The position numbers were made by a program, and so were the translations under genes. Positions 43,460 to 56,586 of a stretch of 64,000 nucleotides of DNA are shown here, in pieces. How positions within the stretch are numbered: position 1 is the first letter of the stretch; the number at the start of each line of letters is the position of its first letter. The stretch spans positions 28,680,001 to 28,744,000 of the forward strand of contig JARKIP010000011.1 in NCBI GenBank assembly GCA_029990175.1, written 5' to 3'. The notes under the pieces were generated by a model that was given only the letters and a program-made list of their open reading frames with translations, ran no database searches and was not told the DNA's origin. Origin of the DNA: Petunia secreta. Lineage: Eukaryota > Streptophyta > Magnoliopsida > Solanales > Solanaceae.

Positions 43460-44618
43460 TTGAATATATGTAGCATAAACTATAGCATTCATATCCTTGA
43501 TGACTTTATATTTCCAAAATTATTGCAAATACTGAAAATACAAGTGTTTGATGCTTTTATTAGCTTTTCAATCAAAAGAAGAAACCGCCACCACATAAAA
43601 AGAAGAAACGAAAAAACAAGAACATGAGTTGTACTTTGAAACGTAAAATTAATGTTATTACTAATAATTGTAAATTTGCTCTATAAGACAACTTGATTTA
43701 ATAATTCCCAAACATATACAACAAATGATCTCATGAACATTGAGCTGTCCCATAATTGAATCTAAGTAAGTCATCTTGCATGAAAGGCAAAGGGAAACAA
43801 AAAAACAATATTATCGTTTTTGCAAAGTACCCCCTAAGATTATTGGGTGAATTTCCAATGAAAACAACTTACTCAACTTTTAACATAATTTTGCATAGGA
43901 TTCCAAAGCTTTTTGAGGTATCTTCCTTTTATAAGTTCCGTTCATTGACCTCATGGGGTTGCTGGATAGATAGTAGTAGTACATTTATATAATATTGGTC
44001 AAAAAGTAATTAGACATTTTTTTCCTTTTTTATCTTTTTAAAAAAAGTAACTAGACATTCATTTGCGTCTCCTACTACTCTCCCATTACTTGGCTTTTAG
44101 CAAGATTCTTGTCCCTCTTTAAGCAGGCTTTAAGTTGCCTCATGTGTTTTTTTGTAAATACCTTATTTTACTTATTTAATTATTTTCTAGCCCAGTTTCC
44201 TCCCCCTTCCCCTCCCCCTCCCCCTCCCTCACTCCACATCTGTCATTTCCATCAATGTTGGGGTGGAAGGGTTAAATTTGTATACTTGAGAGATTTTCAT
44301 CTTGTTTTTGTTTCTCATCGTCTATCGTAAACAACCTCTCTATATTAGTAGGGGTAAGGTCTGTGCATATCTCATTTTTTCCCGATTTTACTTATGAAAT
44401 ATTACTGAGTATGTTGTTGTTATTGTATTGTGTATTTGTTTCTCATCAATAATGGAATCAACAACTAGACCTTATTGGTTTATGAAAGTTATATACAACA
44501 ATGAGAATTCCTTAGCTATATATAACGGGAGAAAAGGGCGCTAACATAAAGAAATATCATAATTTGTTTGGGGTTAAAGTGAAAAGAATTGTAGAATGAG
44601 ATTCTGAAAGATAACAAC
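43460..44618. other. Intergenic, with a C-rich tract
   Basis: No gene recognised. At about 44200-44232 there is a CCTCCCC-type tract (TTCCCCTCCCCCTCCCCCTC), which could form a G-quadruplex on the minus strand. Confidence 0.55.
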
Positions 44619-44620
44619 TA

Positions 44621-44801
44621 CTCCATCCGTCCAAATTTATACGGCACTTTTCGCTTTTCGAGAATTAATTTGACTAAACTTTAAGTTGCAATTTTTCTCA
44701 TATTATTTTGATAAAAAAATATAGCTATAAATATTGGTCAAACTTCGTGCAATTTTAATCTCGAAAATCGAAAAGTGTCACATAAATTGGGACAAAGAGA
44801 A
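44621..44801. mobile_element. Stowaway-type MITE, 181 bp
   Basis: The start CTCCATCCGTCCAAATTTAT and the end ATAAATTGGGACAAAGAGAA are inverted repeats that extend about 33 bases to GCACTTTTCG/CGAAAAGTGTC. It is bounded by TA dinucleotides (44619-44620 and 44802-44803), as expected for Tc1/mariner-type insertion. Confidence 0.88.
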
Positions 44802-44803
44802 TA

Positions 44804-46092
44804 AAAAGAAAGAACTTCACCTTGGTACTCGCATGAATTGGAATGGTCGGGGCTCTTTCTGACTTAGTAAATCTATATAGATCCAGAGCTGGTTACAAGC
44901 TTCATTACATTACACTGTAGGAGAATAGAATGCCCTTATTTTTCCATATTCTACTAAGTACTACTGTTTAATAAAGGTCATTTCTAAAAGTTGTAAGGCT
45001 TGTTCTTCCAACAATTGACATTTCCATCTGGAAATGAAGGAAACAACTCACATAATCTTAAAAATAAAGTATGTTGTTCACTTATTTACTATTTAATGCA
45101 TCTATTATCTCTACACATCCTTTTTGGTCATAAACAATGCGGTGGACCTGAGAAATCATTTATCATTTCACTTGAAATGTGAGGATTAAAGTACGATGCT
45201 CTTCTACTCCATTATTCATCACCCATAATATTAGCCATTAGGAATACTGTTTGGTTAAAAACAAAGTAGTGGACCTTGGAAATCACAACCATGGCTTTCC
45301 GTTTATCGTTTGTGCAAATTATACCTCTATCATGCCAAAGCTGTCGATTTATTGAACAAAGACAAGTAGTGGACTCATTCAGTTCTGTTGATTTTAATTA
45401 TATAAAAGTTTGAGCCTCTCATCATGACCTTACAAGTATATATAGCAAAAATGAGCCCACCACCGAGGTGCGGTAGGACGGTTACAAATTTGGAAATCAT
45501 ACTTAAATAAAAGTTCCGATTTTGTGCTTTATAAATGGATAAATATATATATATTTTTTTTTTTGTGAAACATTTTTTTCTAAAATCTGGTGTGAAAGTA
45601 AAGTATTTAAATCTGATGTGAATCTAAATCAGTTCGAGTATAAATTTCGTCACTGAATGATTAAACCCAACAAAAAAGTACATATGGAGCCATACTCTAA
45701 ATATATGGTCAAAATTCATTGGATTTAAGTGAAAGCTTTTGGGAATTTTAATAAGCACTGTGATGGTCAATGATAGCAAAAACAACCTAGCTTTTATCCA
45801 ATTCTTAGTGCAAGCAAAAGATTGCCTTTAATCCCCTTTTTTATAGTCTTTGCTCTTGAATCTTTTCTTGAGGCCAAAGACACTTTTAATCTTTTAGATG
45901 GGCCACGTTGACAATGGTTATGAGCGCCAGTGCTCTGCTTGGCTGGACCCAATTAATTGGAAATGCCCTAAAGAGAGTCATTGCTAGAATTGATGTACAA
46001 AAATCTTTCTATTTCTTTTTGCTATAACTTTCTTTGTAGGAGTGTAATTGTTTCTTTTCTTAATTTATTATTTATCTAGGCAAGGAAAGGAA
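44804..46092. other. Intergenic, no gene seen
   Basis: AT-rich with short frames only. A phrase CACCGAGGTGCGGTAGGACGG (about 45460-45480) is GC-rich for the region, but I cannot assign it. Confidence 0.55.
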
Positions 46093-46146
46093 ATATAGCA
46101 ATTTGTACGATAGCGTGTCTTGCTAACGTGCATCCCACCTGAAACA

Positions 46147-47446
46147 ATGCCAAGAGGACAACCACCAAAGAACAAAACCAGCAACACCGGCGACCATAGT
46201 AGGAAAGGATCGAAAGGCAAAACAGTTAGTTGAGATCTTCAACTTATCTTAGCTCAAAGGAGGAAGAGGTTATCTCTGATCCCGCTGAGGACTGGCCACC
46301 ACTATCCCAACCCCAACATTAAGTGTGACACCACCAACCATGAAAAATATTGTATCTCCCCCACAAGAGGTGGCAGTAGAGAAGAACTATAGTGTGGTAC
46401 CAAAAAAACCCTGGTCCTAGCTCACCAAAAGAGAAGAACTATGGTGTGGTATCAAAAGACCCTGGTCTTAGCTCAGCTGCTAAAATTGACCTACGACCCA
46501 GCACAGCACAACGGAACAGCTTATTTACTGGCAATGAGGTGGAAGCATGCCCTGATTATGTATGTGATTGGTGACTCGCCTACAATAGCAGCTATTGAAA
46601 GGTTCATGGCTAATTACTAGAATTTTGTGACTAAGCCTGTAGTGTATTATCACAATGATGACTACTTTTTGATAAAGTTCAAGTCGATAGAGGATAGGGA
46701 TGTTGTTCTATTCTCTAGACCATACACTTTCTATAACAAACCTATCATCCTGAAAGTATGGTCACCAGACTTTGACTTTAACACTGAGATATTGCAAAAC
46801 ATTCCCTTATAGATCAAACTGCCTAACTTGCCTTTGAACTACTGGGGAGTTGACTCACTTAGTAGGATTGGGAGTGCTCAGAAGTACCTATCTATGTTGA
46901 TGAGTGTACTACAAAAGTTGAGAGAATCTCATATGCCCGAATGTTAGTCAAGATGGATGTTACTAGACCACTAGTAAGAACAATCAAGCTTATAGATCCT
47001 AATGGAAGGATATTTGATCAGCCAGTCAGCTATAAATGGGAGCCATTGTATTGCCCTACATGTTTACAGGTTGGGCACAGATGCAATGTACCTGAGAAAG
47101 GCCACTTCAGCAAAACAAACCACAGGTTAAACAAGTTCAACAAAAACATGTGTGGATGGATAAAAATACTAAGCAAGGGGCTGAGACAGAACAAACAGCT
47201 TGTGGTGTTGATAATATGCCTAAGGAACAAAGGGCACATACTGTGAATGCAACTCAACAAGAAAACAAGTTAACAACACAAGGGGCTGCAGTTATTGACC
47301 CACAAGAACAAAGGAAACAAACACAAGAAGATGCAGCAAGTTGGCAAGTACCTAAGGGCATATCAGCTACCAGACCCAAAGTGAATCCAGAGCAAAGTTG
47401 TGCCCTTAACAATGGGTTCAATTCTCTGACTGAACACAATGATTAG
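46147..47446 (+). pseudogene. LINE ORF1 (nucleic-acid-binding protein)
   Basis: The start MPRGQPPKNK at 46147 hits a stop after 28 codons. Later frames show the DUF4283-like segment (KPVVYYHNDDYFLIKFKS ... VLFSRPYTFYNKPIILKVW, 46627-46812). A segment ending in a CCHC-like knuckle (YKWEPLYCPTCLQVGHRC, about 47030-47085) follows, then a Gln/Thr-rich tail to 47446. In plant L1 elements ORF1 binds element RNA. At least three frame breaks. Confidence 0.82.
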
Positions 47447-47535
47447 AGTGCAAATGGTGATCCTAGCTGGAAAATTGCAGGTACAACAGCAAGTAGAGAA
47501 GAGAGGGATAGAGGACCAACCCCAACTAATTCACT

Positions 47536-50500
47536 ATGCAAATAGTCACATGGAAAATCAAAGGCCTCAATAAGCTTTATAAGCAAAAAGAGGTCAAGTC
47601 ATTTCTTAAGCAAAATAAAGTAGGTTTAATAGCTTTAGTAGAACAAAAAAGAAAGGGCAAGAACATCTTAAAAGCAACAAAAAAGATTGAAGCTGGATGG
47701 AAATGGTGTGCTAATGATAGGCAGAGTGACAAAGGTAGAATCTTAATGATGTGGGATCCTCGGAATGTTGACTACAGAATACTTACATGGAATCATCACT
47801 ATCAGGAGCAAGAACCTGAGCTTTTACTGATGTTTATGGATTAGACACAGTAGAAGAAAGGAAAGAACTGTGCGTTGAACTACACATTATCCGCAATGCT
47901 ACTGCACTACACTGCCATGGCTTGCGATGGGGGATTTCAATGCAGTGAAATCAATTGATGATAGGATATTGAGGTCATATGTGAATGAAGCTGAAATGAA
48001 AGATTTTAGAGAATTCTTATATGATACACGGACTACTGATCTAAAGAGTGTAGGCAAAACTTACACCTGGACCAATGGCCATGTCTTGAGTATATTGGAT
48101 AGAGCTATTGTTAATAGCCAATGGATGCTTGGAATGCCAGAACTAGAAGCCAAAATCGTAAATCCAGGGTATTCTGATCACTCACCCTTGAGCATACAAG
48201 TAGAAACTACCACAACAGATGGTCCTAAGGCTTTCAGGTTTTACAGTTACCTGGTTGAACACAGTTAATTCCTAGATGTAGTGAAAGCAACATGGAATTC
48301 ATATCACTATAACAATGTTATAAGAGGTGTATGGCATAATATAAAGCGGGTGAAGGTAGGCCTTAGACAGCTAATAATTCAAGAGTATGGGGGAATAAAC
48401 AAGAAGGTAGAGGCATGTAGAAGTAGGCTTGCAGACGTCCAAAGTCAGTTAGCTGATAAAATCAACCAAGAGCTATCAGAAGAGGCTCAGCAAGCTAAAT
48501 TTGAGTTGGAGAAGTGGTCAACTATTAAACAGAGTATCATGAAACAGAAGTCTAGGATACAGTGGCTTAAGTTAGGGGACTCAAACACGACATACTTCTT
48601 TGCTAGCTTGAAGAATATGGTGGCCCAGAACACTATTCATACCCTAACAAATGGCGCAGGTGACATTGTTAATACAAGCAATGTCATTGCTGATGAAATT
48701 CTAGGCTTCTACAAGAAACTCCTGGGCACTGCAACACAAGCTATTCCTGTTGTGAACCCCAGTATAATGCAAGATGGCAATATTTTGAACATGAGGCAAC
48801 AACAAGAGCTAATCAGGCCTATAAATGTTGAGGAAGTATATGATGCTCTAAAAGGCATTGGTGAACTCAAAGCCCAAGATGTGATGGGATGAATGCATAT
48901 TTCTACAAAAAAAAGCCTGGCCAGTCATTGGGCAAACAGTATATGAGGCAGTGTCACGGTTCTTTGAGTTAGGTAAGATATTCAAGCCAATCAACTGCAC
49001 TTCTGTCACCTTGATCCCTAAGGTAAAGAATCCTACTAAGGTAGAAGAATTTAGGCCTATATCTTGTTGCACCACACTTTATAAGATCATCTCCAAAGTG
49101 CTCATCAATATTTTACAAAAAGTTATGGGTCACTTAGTAGATGGGAGCCAAGCAGCCTTTATTCCAGGCAGACACATAGCTGATAATATTTTGTTGAGTC
49201 ATGAATTTGTAAAAAGCTATAGTATGAAGAATGTTTCCCCAAGATGCATGATGAATATTGAAATGAGGAAAGCATATGACTCTACTGAATGTCTTTATGC
49301 AACATATGAACTTCCTTGAGGTATTTGTAAGCTGGATAATGGAATGTGTTACAACAGTTTCCTATTCTATCATTATTAATGGTAGTTCTACAAAGTCATT
49401 CCAAGCAAAGAGAGGCATTAGGCAAAGGGATCCCATCTCCCCTTACTTGTTTGTTCCAGCAATGGAGTACCTTACCAGATTACTAAAGAAACTCAAGAGG
49501 AACGCAGACTTCAACTGCCACCCCAGCTGTGAGAAGCTGAGCATATTGCAACTTAGCTTTGCAGATGATTTGCTATTGTTTTGTAGAGGTGATCTAACAT
49601 CTGCTGAGCTTCTATATAAGAGGTTCATGGAGTTTTCTAAAGCCTCAGGGCTACATGCAAATAATGACAAGAGTTCTGTGTATTTTGGGGGGTCAATAAT
49701 GACATCCAGGCTGCTATACTGTAGAGGCTGAGTTTTGTCAAGGCAGAACTTCCATTTAGATACTTGGGTGTACCTTTGAGCACCAAGAAATTGACAGTTG
49801 GCCAATGCCAACCACTTTTGGAGAGAATGCTGCAGAAAATAAGCTCATGGACCACCAAATTTCTATCATATAGAGGTAGGATCCAACTGATCAAAAGTGT
49901 GCTCATTGTCATTCAATCCTACTGGTCACATCTGTTCATTCTACCTAAGAAGATAATACAACAAATTGAAAGCATCTGTAGGAAATTCTTGTGGACACAT
50001 AGTGCCAATCCAACAAAAAAAAGCCTTAGTAGCCTAAAGTGAACTCTGCAAACCTAAGACAAGTGGTGGCATTAATTTGCTGGACATCGGGATCTGGAAC
50101 AAAGGGGCAATAGGAAAGTTTCTATGGAATCTATGTCAGAAGAAGGACAAATTGTGGATTCAATGGATTCACATATATTATATAAAGAACAAAACAACCT
50201 GGAGTACTTAGCTAAAGCAAAGCTGCTGGATGCTCCAAAAAGTGCTAGCAACAAGGCAGTTTTTGCAAAATACAGGTCATTATGAAAGCAGTCTCAAAGA
50301 AATGAAAACATACTCTGTCGGGATTATCTACAATCAAGCAATGGACCAGTTTCACAAAGTACCTTGGAGAAGAATTACATGTAACAACTTGAGCCCGAGC
50401 AAAATGGTGTTTGTACTGCTGCTAGCTATACATAAGAGGTTGACCACCAAAGACAGATTACTAAGATGGACGATAGTTGATAATGAGGTTTGTCCCCTTA

Positions 50501-50870
50501 TGTTGCTTGCAAAATAAATGCCATGATCATCTATTTTTTGCATGTGACATATCTAAAACTGTTTCGAAGAAGATATTGGAATGGATGGGGATTCAGAGAC
50601 CTGCCCTACAGTGGTAAGAATAAACACACTAGGCAACTAATCATATGATGGGAAAGAATGCACTGGCACAGGTATACAAGATGTCCTTAGCAGCTGTTGT
50701 ATACCAAATTTGAAGGAAAGGAATAACCGAGTGTTTCAAGGTACAAAGAGGGATCCAACACAGATAGTCAGGCAGCTCATCCAGGAGGTGCATCATAGAG
50801 GGTCATCGAATGCTAGATTGAAGAAACAATTATTATTGCTGGACTTTTATGCAAGTTGAGATGTTTAGAT
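47536..50870 (+). pseudogene. LINE ORF2 (endonuclease, reverse transcriptase, zf-RVT)
   Basis: Endonuclease: start MQIVTWKIKGLNK, ALVEQKRKGKN, then MGDFNAVKS (47927), TYTWTNGH and a C-terminal YSDHSPL. The Asn of the opening WN motif is Lys here. RT: VTLIPKVKNPTKVEEFRPIS, HLVDGSQAAFIPGRHIADN, KRGIRQRDPISPYLF and an intact LSFADDLLLF near 49555-49580. The zf-RVT segment (FHKVPWRRITCNNLSPSK) lies near 50350. Successive open parts begin at 47536, 47927, 48281, 48951, 49276, 49764 and 50230 in changing frames, so the ORF is dead. Confidence 0.9.
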
Positions 50871-51061
50871 GTTCTTAGAATTTATTAGAAATGCATTGAC
50901 GTTAGGCTAGTTAGCTTGTTCAATCTGTAGTCCTAGCATTATGTGTATTAAGTACTGGTGTAAGCAGGATGGAGACTGTCTATACCTGCTATAAACTTGT
51001 GTTTTAACGTTTACTTGGTAATAAAATAATTTAATTACCAAAAAAATATATATAGCAATTT

Positions 51062-53149
51062 CTAATGGATTTTAGTTCTGGCATATAGTGAGGAAAGGCA
51101 CATATGTTATCCCAAAGAATTGCTAGATATACTGTAAAATTATGCGGGGAGCTTAATTTAGGCATGCCATTTAAGCTTAACAAGATTTTTAAAATTATTT
51201 AATTTTTAATCACTGTATTGAACTTCAAACCTCTTATGTCTAATAGTAGAACATAAAGATATGAAGTTCAACTTCAAACCTTTAGAGCTGAAGTTAAGAC
51301 CTTAAGAACTTAAGACTCAAAAGTCTAAAGTTCAACCTGAATGTCTGAAGTTCAACTAGCAGCTAAAAACTGAATAATTTTTAAAATTGACTAGAACTTA
51401 AATGGTCGTCCATTATAGGTTGTTTGTGCACTTCCCAGATATAACTCCATATATTTTTGAAAAATTTATAAAGATAGGACACATTGACCCCACTTTTATA
51501 TTTTCAGTCCCTATAAGAAAACTTTAATATTATTAGCCCCAATTTTCAGACTTCAGTGCAAAAATTTCTGATAGGTCTCGTCGATTGCCAAAATTTCTGA
51601 ACTAAACTCTCATCTTAACAAATTCCGCTAGCCAACCTGGTGGTTGGGGCTAAAAATAAAGAGTTTCTTTCTGACGTCCAAAATGTGACGGTGATACAAG
51701 AAATGTTTACTGGGTTCAAAACTTGATACTTTTTCTCGAATAGGTGATTAATTTTGTTAAATTACAATGAGAGTAACTTTAGGGATCTTATTTCTGAAAC
51801 AAAGAGGTATTTTTCCTACTCTACAAAAAATAGCGACATTTTTAAAATATGCTACAAAACATAGAAACAACAATAGAAAATGTGTGTAACAGAAAATTCC
51901 TAACCCTAGTATATGCTTCTCTCAATCTATATCATAGTAGGCAATTCCTCCACTCTCCACTGACGTACTCAATGACATGTACCCTCTTTCCTCCTCCCCT
52001 TGGCCCAATACCAACCTTTTTGTTCCCCCTTACATACTGAAAATTCTCAACTCTAGATTATGGTGATCGTTCTCCACTTTCCAATCTCTCTAATATCTTA
52101 TCTGTAGCCTCTGCAGTCACGAATGATGAATGCCGCGCTCAAATCTTGTTCATGATCCTATGGTATAAAACATCAACCCTAAGCCTTGATCAACGTCTCT
52201 CCCTTTGATTATTCTCCAACGTCTTCGATTTGCTGCTTATTTGTTTTCTTTGCCAAATCTGGCATCTTTTCTGGTATTTGGACGGGTGGTGTTAAGATAC
52301 GGGGATTGTATGTCCATTATATTTTTATTATATATACGGTGATATATAGGACATACACCAGACATACAAGTGAAGAGTTTAGTCATTTTGATTTGTGATT
52401 TGTAGTGATAGTTGTTGCTTTTTTTTCTTTTCTTTTTTCTCTTTTCGTGGGAGCCACTCTGGCGGTTGCTCTGGCTTTTATAGTGGTTATGGTAGTTCAC
52501 TGGTGGTGGTTAAAGGTCGAAGGGAATTTACGTCACATGTATATCCGTTGTATGCCTAATGTATGACCTATGTAACATAGTATATACAATGAAAAATACA
52601 ATAAACATACAAAGTATATACCATAAGATATAAAAAATTTATCAGATGTAATTTGTAGTTTATCCATTGTATCTACATTTTATATACAGTATATGTTCTA
52701 TGTATTAAACATGCATACATGGGGATACAATAGACATACAAAACATATACATAACATTAATTAATTGTATAAATGTATGTCTAATGTATCTCTATTATAT
52801 GTATAGTATATCATTGTACATTTAATGGAGATAAACCTAATATACAAGTATATACAATTGTAATAAAAAATATAAAAATATAAAAAAAATATCGTTGATG
52901 ACTGACTGCTAGAAACGGCAAACGGCAGGGGTGGTTGATGGGCGGCAGTGGGTGTGGCTGGGATGTAGGTGGATCTAGAAATTTTTCTACCTTTTATATA
53001 TACTTACTATGTCTTGAAAAAATAAATTGATATCCTTTGTAACTTTTGTAATATTGCTATTTTTATATAAAATAACTTCTAATATTACAAAGTTATATAA
53101 ATGACCCATCAATTTTGTATCATGTTCGGGAGAAGCCATTACAGATATA
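51062..53149. other. Noncoding stretch with two motif-rich zones
   Basis: About 51220-51365 repeats CTTCAA/TGAAGTTCAAC words on both strands. About 52520-52890 repeats TGTATGTCTAATGTATC and ATACAATAAACATACA words, similar in style to 15868-16212. No gene seen. Confidence 0.5.
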
Positions 53150-53690
53150 GCTGAGGTGTAAGCCTAATTTGATATAAATTTGGGCACTTGTGGAAACTAA
53201 CATTTACGAGGCCACTATTTAAATTTAGCTTCTGTTAGCCTGATTAACTGTATCCAAAGCTAAAATCCTTTAGTTTAGTTTTTTTTCTTTCAAAACTTTA
53301 GGACGTTGTGTCGTTAAGTTCAGTTCTTTAAAAATGTCATGACACTTCGTTCGTAAGTTAGTTTAGTTTTTTTTTTCAATTATAACTTCAGGACACGACG
53401 ATATTAAGCTCAATTGTGGATATTATTACACTGTGCCCTATTTTAAGTTGTGGCTAATTTTTATATACATAACAAATTTGGATAAGTCTTGCAGAAAAGC
53501 CACAAAAGTAGATTAGTGCATTTCGCCATATGCAAGGAGACAACTTTGTCTAAATTTTAAAGGCAAAAATTAGTTCAAATGGGCTAATGTGGACAAATTT
53601 AAATAGTAGCCTCAAGGAAGGTCATATGGTGAAAATACCCACCAAATTAGGCTACATATTTGAATGGGCTAATGTAGTTGTATGCCAAAA
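53150..53690. repeat. Imperfect fold-back element
   Basis: The left part (GTAAGCCTAATTTG, then CGAGGCCACTATTTAAATTT, about 53158-53240) is mirrored on the right (AAATTTAAATAGTAGCCTC, then CCAAATTAGGCTAC, about 53595-53655). The right outer edge carries AAAATTTCACCGGATGTCC, the reverse of phrases near 126-146 and 826-848, suggesting a shared family. Ends and target duplication unresolved. Confidence 0.5.
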
Positions 53691-55092
53691 AATTTCACCG
53701 GATGTCCCCAAATTTGACTGATCGTGAGGGTTTATCCCTGTTTTTTATGATTTTAAGTAAATGATCTTTAGATTGGCAAGCGTTGCCCTGATTTTATTTT
53801 GTCACCCATCTTAATATAATATCATTTGAACATCTCATGTATGCTTAAAGTGTGTCTTTTAAACGCAATTCGACTATTACAAACCGACACAGGTGTGTGT
53901 ACGTGACTTTTTTTTAATTGACAAACCAAACCAATAAAAAAAATTATATGTCAGCTAAAAAGAAATAAAAAAACCTAATGGTCAACAAAAAAGACGAGTC
54001 AAGTCTAAAAAGATCTGTTGTCAATGAATTTCATTTAGTAAAATTAAACTAGAACTCTAGAGGAAGAGAATGAAGAAAAAACTAAGAGGCTAAGGACATT
54101 TTGAGATTAACAATGAATGCCGAATTGAGTCTTAAAAATGAATATGTGGAGAAGGACAAGAACAAATATTAATTCATGTAAATAACAACCTCTTTTTCTA
54201 TCAACCAATTATTTTTCCAACTTTGCGTAAAATGTGATAGTTTTAAGTTTTAATATTTGAGTTACATATAAATCAAACGGAACAAGTAATTACTCAAAGT
54301 TGGTTGAACCTCAAGAATGCAAGGAGGTTGTGATTGTTTTGCTTTTGGTGGTTGAATATGAGTAAGAAAATGGTAGTTGTGGTGTTGGTCGAATTAGAGG
54401 GAAGAGGTGGTTGCAATGGCAGTGATGACGTCAAATGTATTTGAAAAAAAGGCATTGTAGTGGTGAACGAATTAGAGGGAGAAGAATGGAGTCATGATGG
54501 TGGTGGTGCTGAAAATTGAATTAGAAGAAAAAAGAGATGATGGTTGTAGTGGCAGTAGAATATAAGAGCTCAGGAAGATTAATTTGTGATTTATAGATGT
54601 GTTACTTTTAGAATCCGAAAAAATGTAGCAGACAAGATGGTTGACGTATCCAGAAAAGGGATATGGTCGTGGCACCACCTAAACTTTTGTGGAGTAAAAA
54701 AGAGTTTGGATGTAGTGAGGTGGCTAGAAGAAGAAACTAGATTTAAAAAATAAGTGAAAAAGGTAGGCGTGGTAATTCATTATTTCCAGCCAATCTTTGC
54801 ATTCTTCAGAAAGTAATGTGTCTTCGAGGCTTTTCACGTGCTTTAAATAAGTGAGATATATATATATATATATATATATTTATGTGCCAGCGAATTATAT
54901 TCAAGGAACATATTTTAAGAATACATGATATGTTCAAATGATACTAGGTTAAGATGATTGTGCCAAAATAAAAATCGTGGCAAGTATGAGGTTTTATTTA
55001 TGTTTTTAGATTTTATTTTTTTAGCTCAAATTTAAAAGATAATTGTTGTCACTTAATCCAGAGATGATTACCCAGTAAACATGATGCTTATA
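53691..55092. other. Intergenic with a (TA)n run
   Basis: No gene recognised. A (TA)n microsatellite lies at about 54857-54880. Purine-rich GAAGAATGGAG phrases at 54300-54560 give short minus-strand frames of low complexity. Confidence 0.55.
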
Positions 55093-55411
55093 TATTAAGC
55101 AAGCTAGTTGTAGTTAGTTGGTAGCTAGAGGTTAGTTAGCAGTTGTAACTAACTTATCTTAGTTGACTAGTTAGTAGACTTAAGTCTTAGTTAGTTGATG
55201 TATTAGTAGATTAGATATTAGTAGATCATTGTAATTTGTAGGATATAATATCCTATCCATATACATATTTCATATTCAAGAAAGATATTTTCCTAACTTT
55301 CTCTCTCTACTTTCTAATTCCTCTTCTTAGCTTAGCATACTTTCTCTCTCTAAACTTGAGCTCCAAGCTTGAATCCATAGCTGATTGGTGAAGCTGAACC
55401 AAACTTTCTTT
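55093..55411 (+). repeat. 5' LTR of the deleted copia element
   Basis: It starts TATTAAGCAAGCTAG. It contains the near-palindromic AGGATATAATATCCT (TATA-like) at about 55242-55256 and a CT-rich leader (TTTCTCTCTCTAC). The end is placed just before the primer-like TGTATTAGAGCC and is uncertain by about 15 bases. Confidence 0.8.
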
Positions 55412-55423
55412 TGTATTAGAGCC
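55412..55423 (+). other. Primer-binding site, degenerate tRNA-Met type
   Basis: TGTATTAGAGCC compared with TGGTATCAGAGCC. Confidence 0.55.
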
Positions 55424-55518
55424 CTAGAAGCCTGTTGTTGCTTCCTTTCCACGTATTTTTTTTATTCAATTTGCATTTTCACTCATAGCCCTAATTTCCA
55501 TTTCTGAAAGTTTTACTC

Positions 55519-56560
55519 ATGGAGATTGTAGAGGATGCTCCGGCGAATGCCATTACAACTCATGGCGGCGCTCCGACAATAAATTGTGACACAAACATTG
55601 TTGATCACACTCATCTACTATATATGTCTCCAGCGGATACTTTCGGTGTTGTACTTGTCGCGATTCAACTAACATGTACTGACAATTACGCTTTATGAAG
55701 TCGTTAAATGAAAATAACATTGTTTGCTCGTAGCAAGCTAGGGTTGATTGACTGATCATGTCTCAAAGAACACTATGAGGGTGCCCTAGTTCCTTAATGT
55801 GAGAAGTGTAACACTAGATAATGAATGTTGTTTCAAATGAATTGTTGACTGGGATAGTTTATGCATCTATTGCACGTAAGGTCTGGAATACTCTCAAAGA
55901 GAAATTTGACAAAGTTAACATTGCTAGAACTTTTCAGTTGCATCGTGAAATTAATCTCATATCACAAGGAACAACACTAGTTTCAAACTATTTTTCTAGT
56001 TTGAGTGATTTGTGGGATGAGTTTAATGCATTGGTTTCCCTTCTTGTGTGTGATTGTGAGAAATACAAGTCCTTTGTGGATCATATTTCACAGCAATGAT
56101 TTTATTCTAATATTTAATGGGCCTGAATGATTCTTACTCTAGAGCTCGTAGTCATATTTTGATAATGTTTCCTGTTCCATAGGTAAATCGGGCTTATGTC
56201 CTGATTATACAAGAAGAAAGCCAAAAAAGCTTGACTAGTGCAATGCATGCATTGGAGGTCTCAGAACCTACTGCTTTACTTGGAAATAAGTCATCACACT
56301 CTTATAGGCTAATTGAGTCGTTTGGGAACAGATCTAACAATTCCTATGAATTTTTGGTGACAAAAGTTCTAGTGAGTCTTCTAATAATAGGTCTGGATCA
56401 TCATACAAGCCTAGAAATTATTTTTTTTTTTAATTTTATTTCTGCCAAAAGAAGGGCCATTCTAGGGGTTTTTGTTACAAGCTCAAAGCATATAAGAAGA
56501 AGAATGGATCTAGTGAATCATATCAAAACAACACTGGGAATTACTCTTTAGCCAATTATG
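55519..56560 (+). pseudogene. gag of the deleted copia element
   Basis: ATG 55519 (MEIVEDAPAN) leads to LLYMSPADTFGVVLVAIQLT, a retrotransposon Gag N-terminal (Retrotran_gag_3-like) motif, then several stops. A second open part at 55821-56099 holds ELLTGIVYASIARKVWNTLKEKFDKVNIARTF-type UBN2-like sequence and LHREINLISQGTTLVSNYFSSL. A region near 56440-56480 is too decayed to show a zinc knuckle. Confidence 0.8.
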
Positions 56561-56586
56561 TTACAGAAACTGTTTCAGCTCCTCTT

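Larger units (their letters stand above)
46105..51049 (+). mobile_element. L1-type LINE, near full length, inactive
   Basis: It is flanked by the 12-bp duplication ATATAGCAATTT (46093-46104 and 51050-51061), typical of target-primed reverse transcription. It contains ORF1 (DUF4283 plus zinc knuckle), ORF2 (endonuclease, RT, zf-RVT) and a short A-rich 3' end (ACCAAAAAAATATA). At 4945 bp it is close to the expected size. Multiple stops and shifts. Confidence 0.93.

Noticed and set aside
54472..54678. 68-codon minus-strand frame
   Set aside because: Ser/Leu-rich translation of a purine-rich strand; no support.
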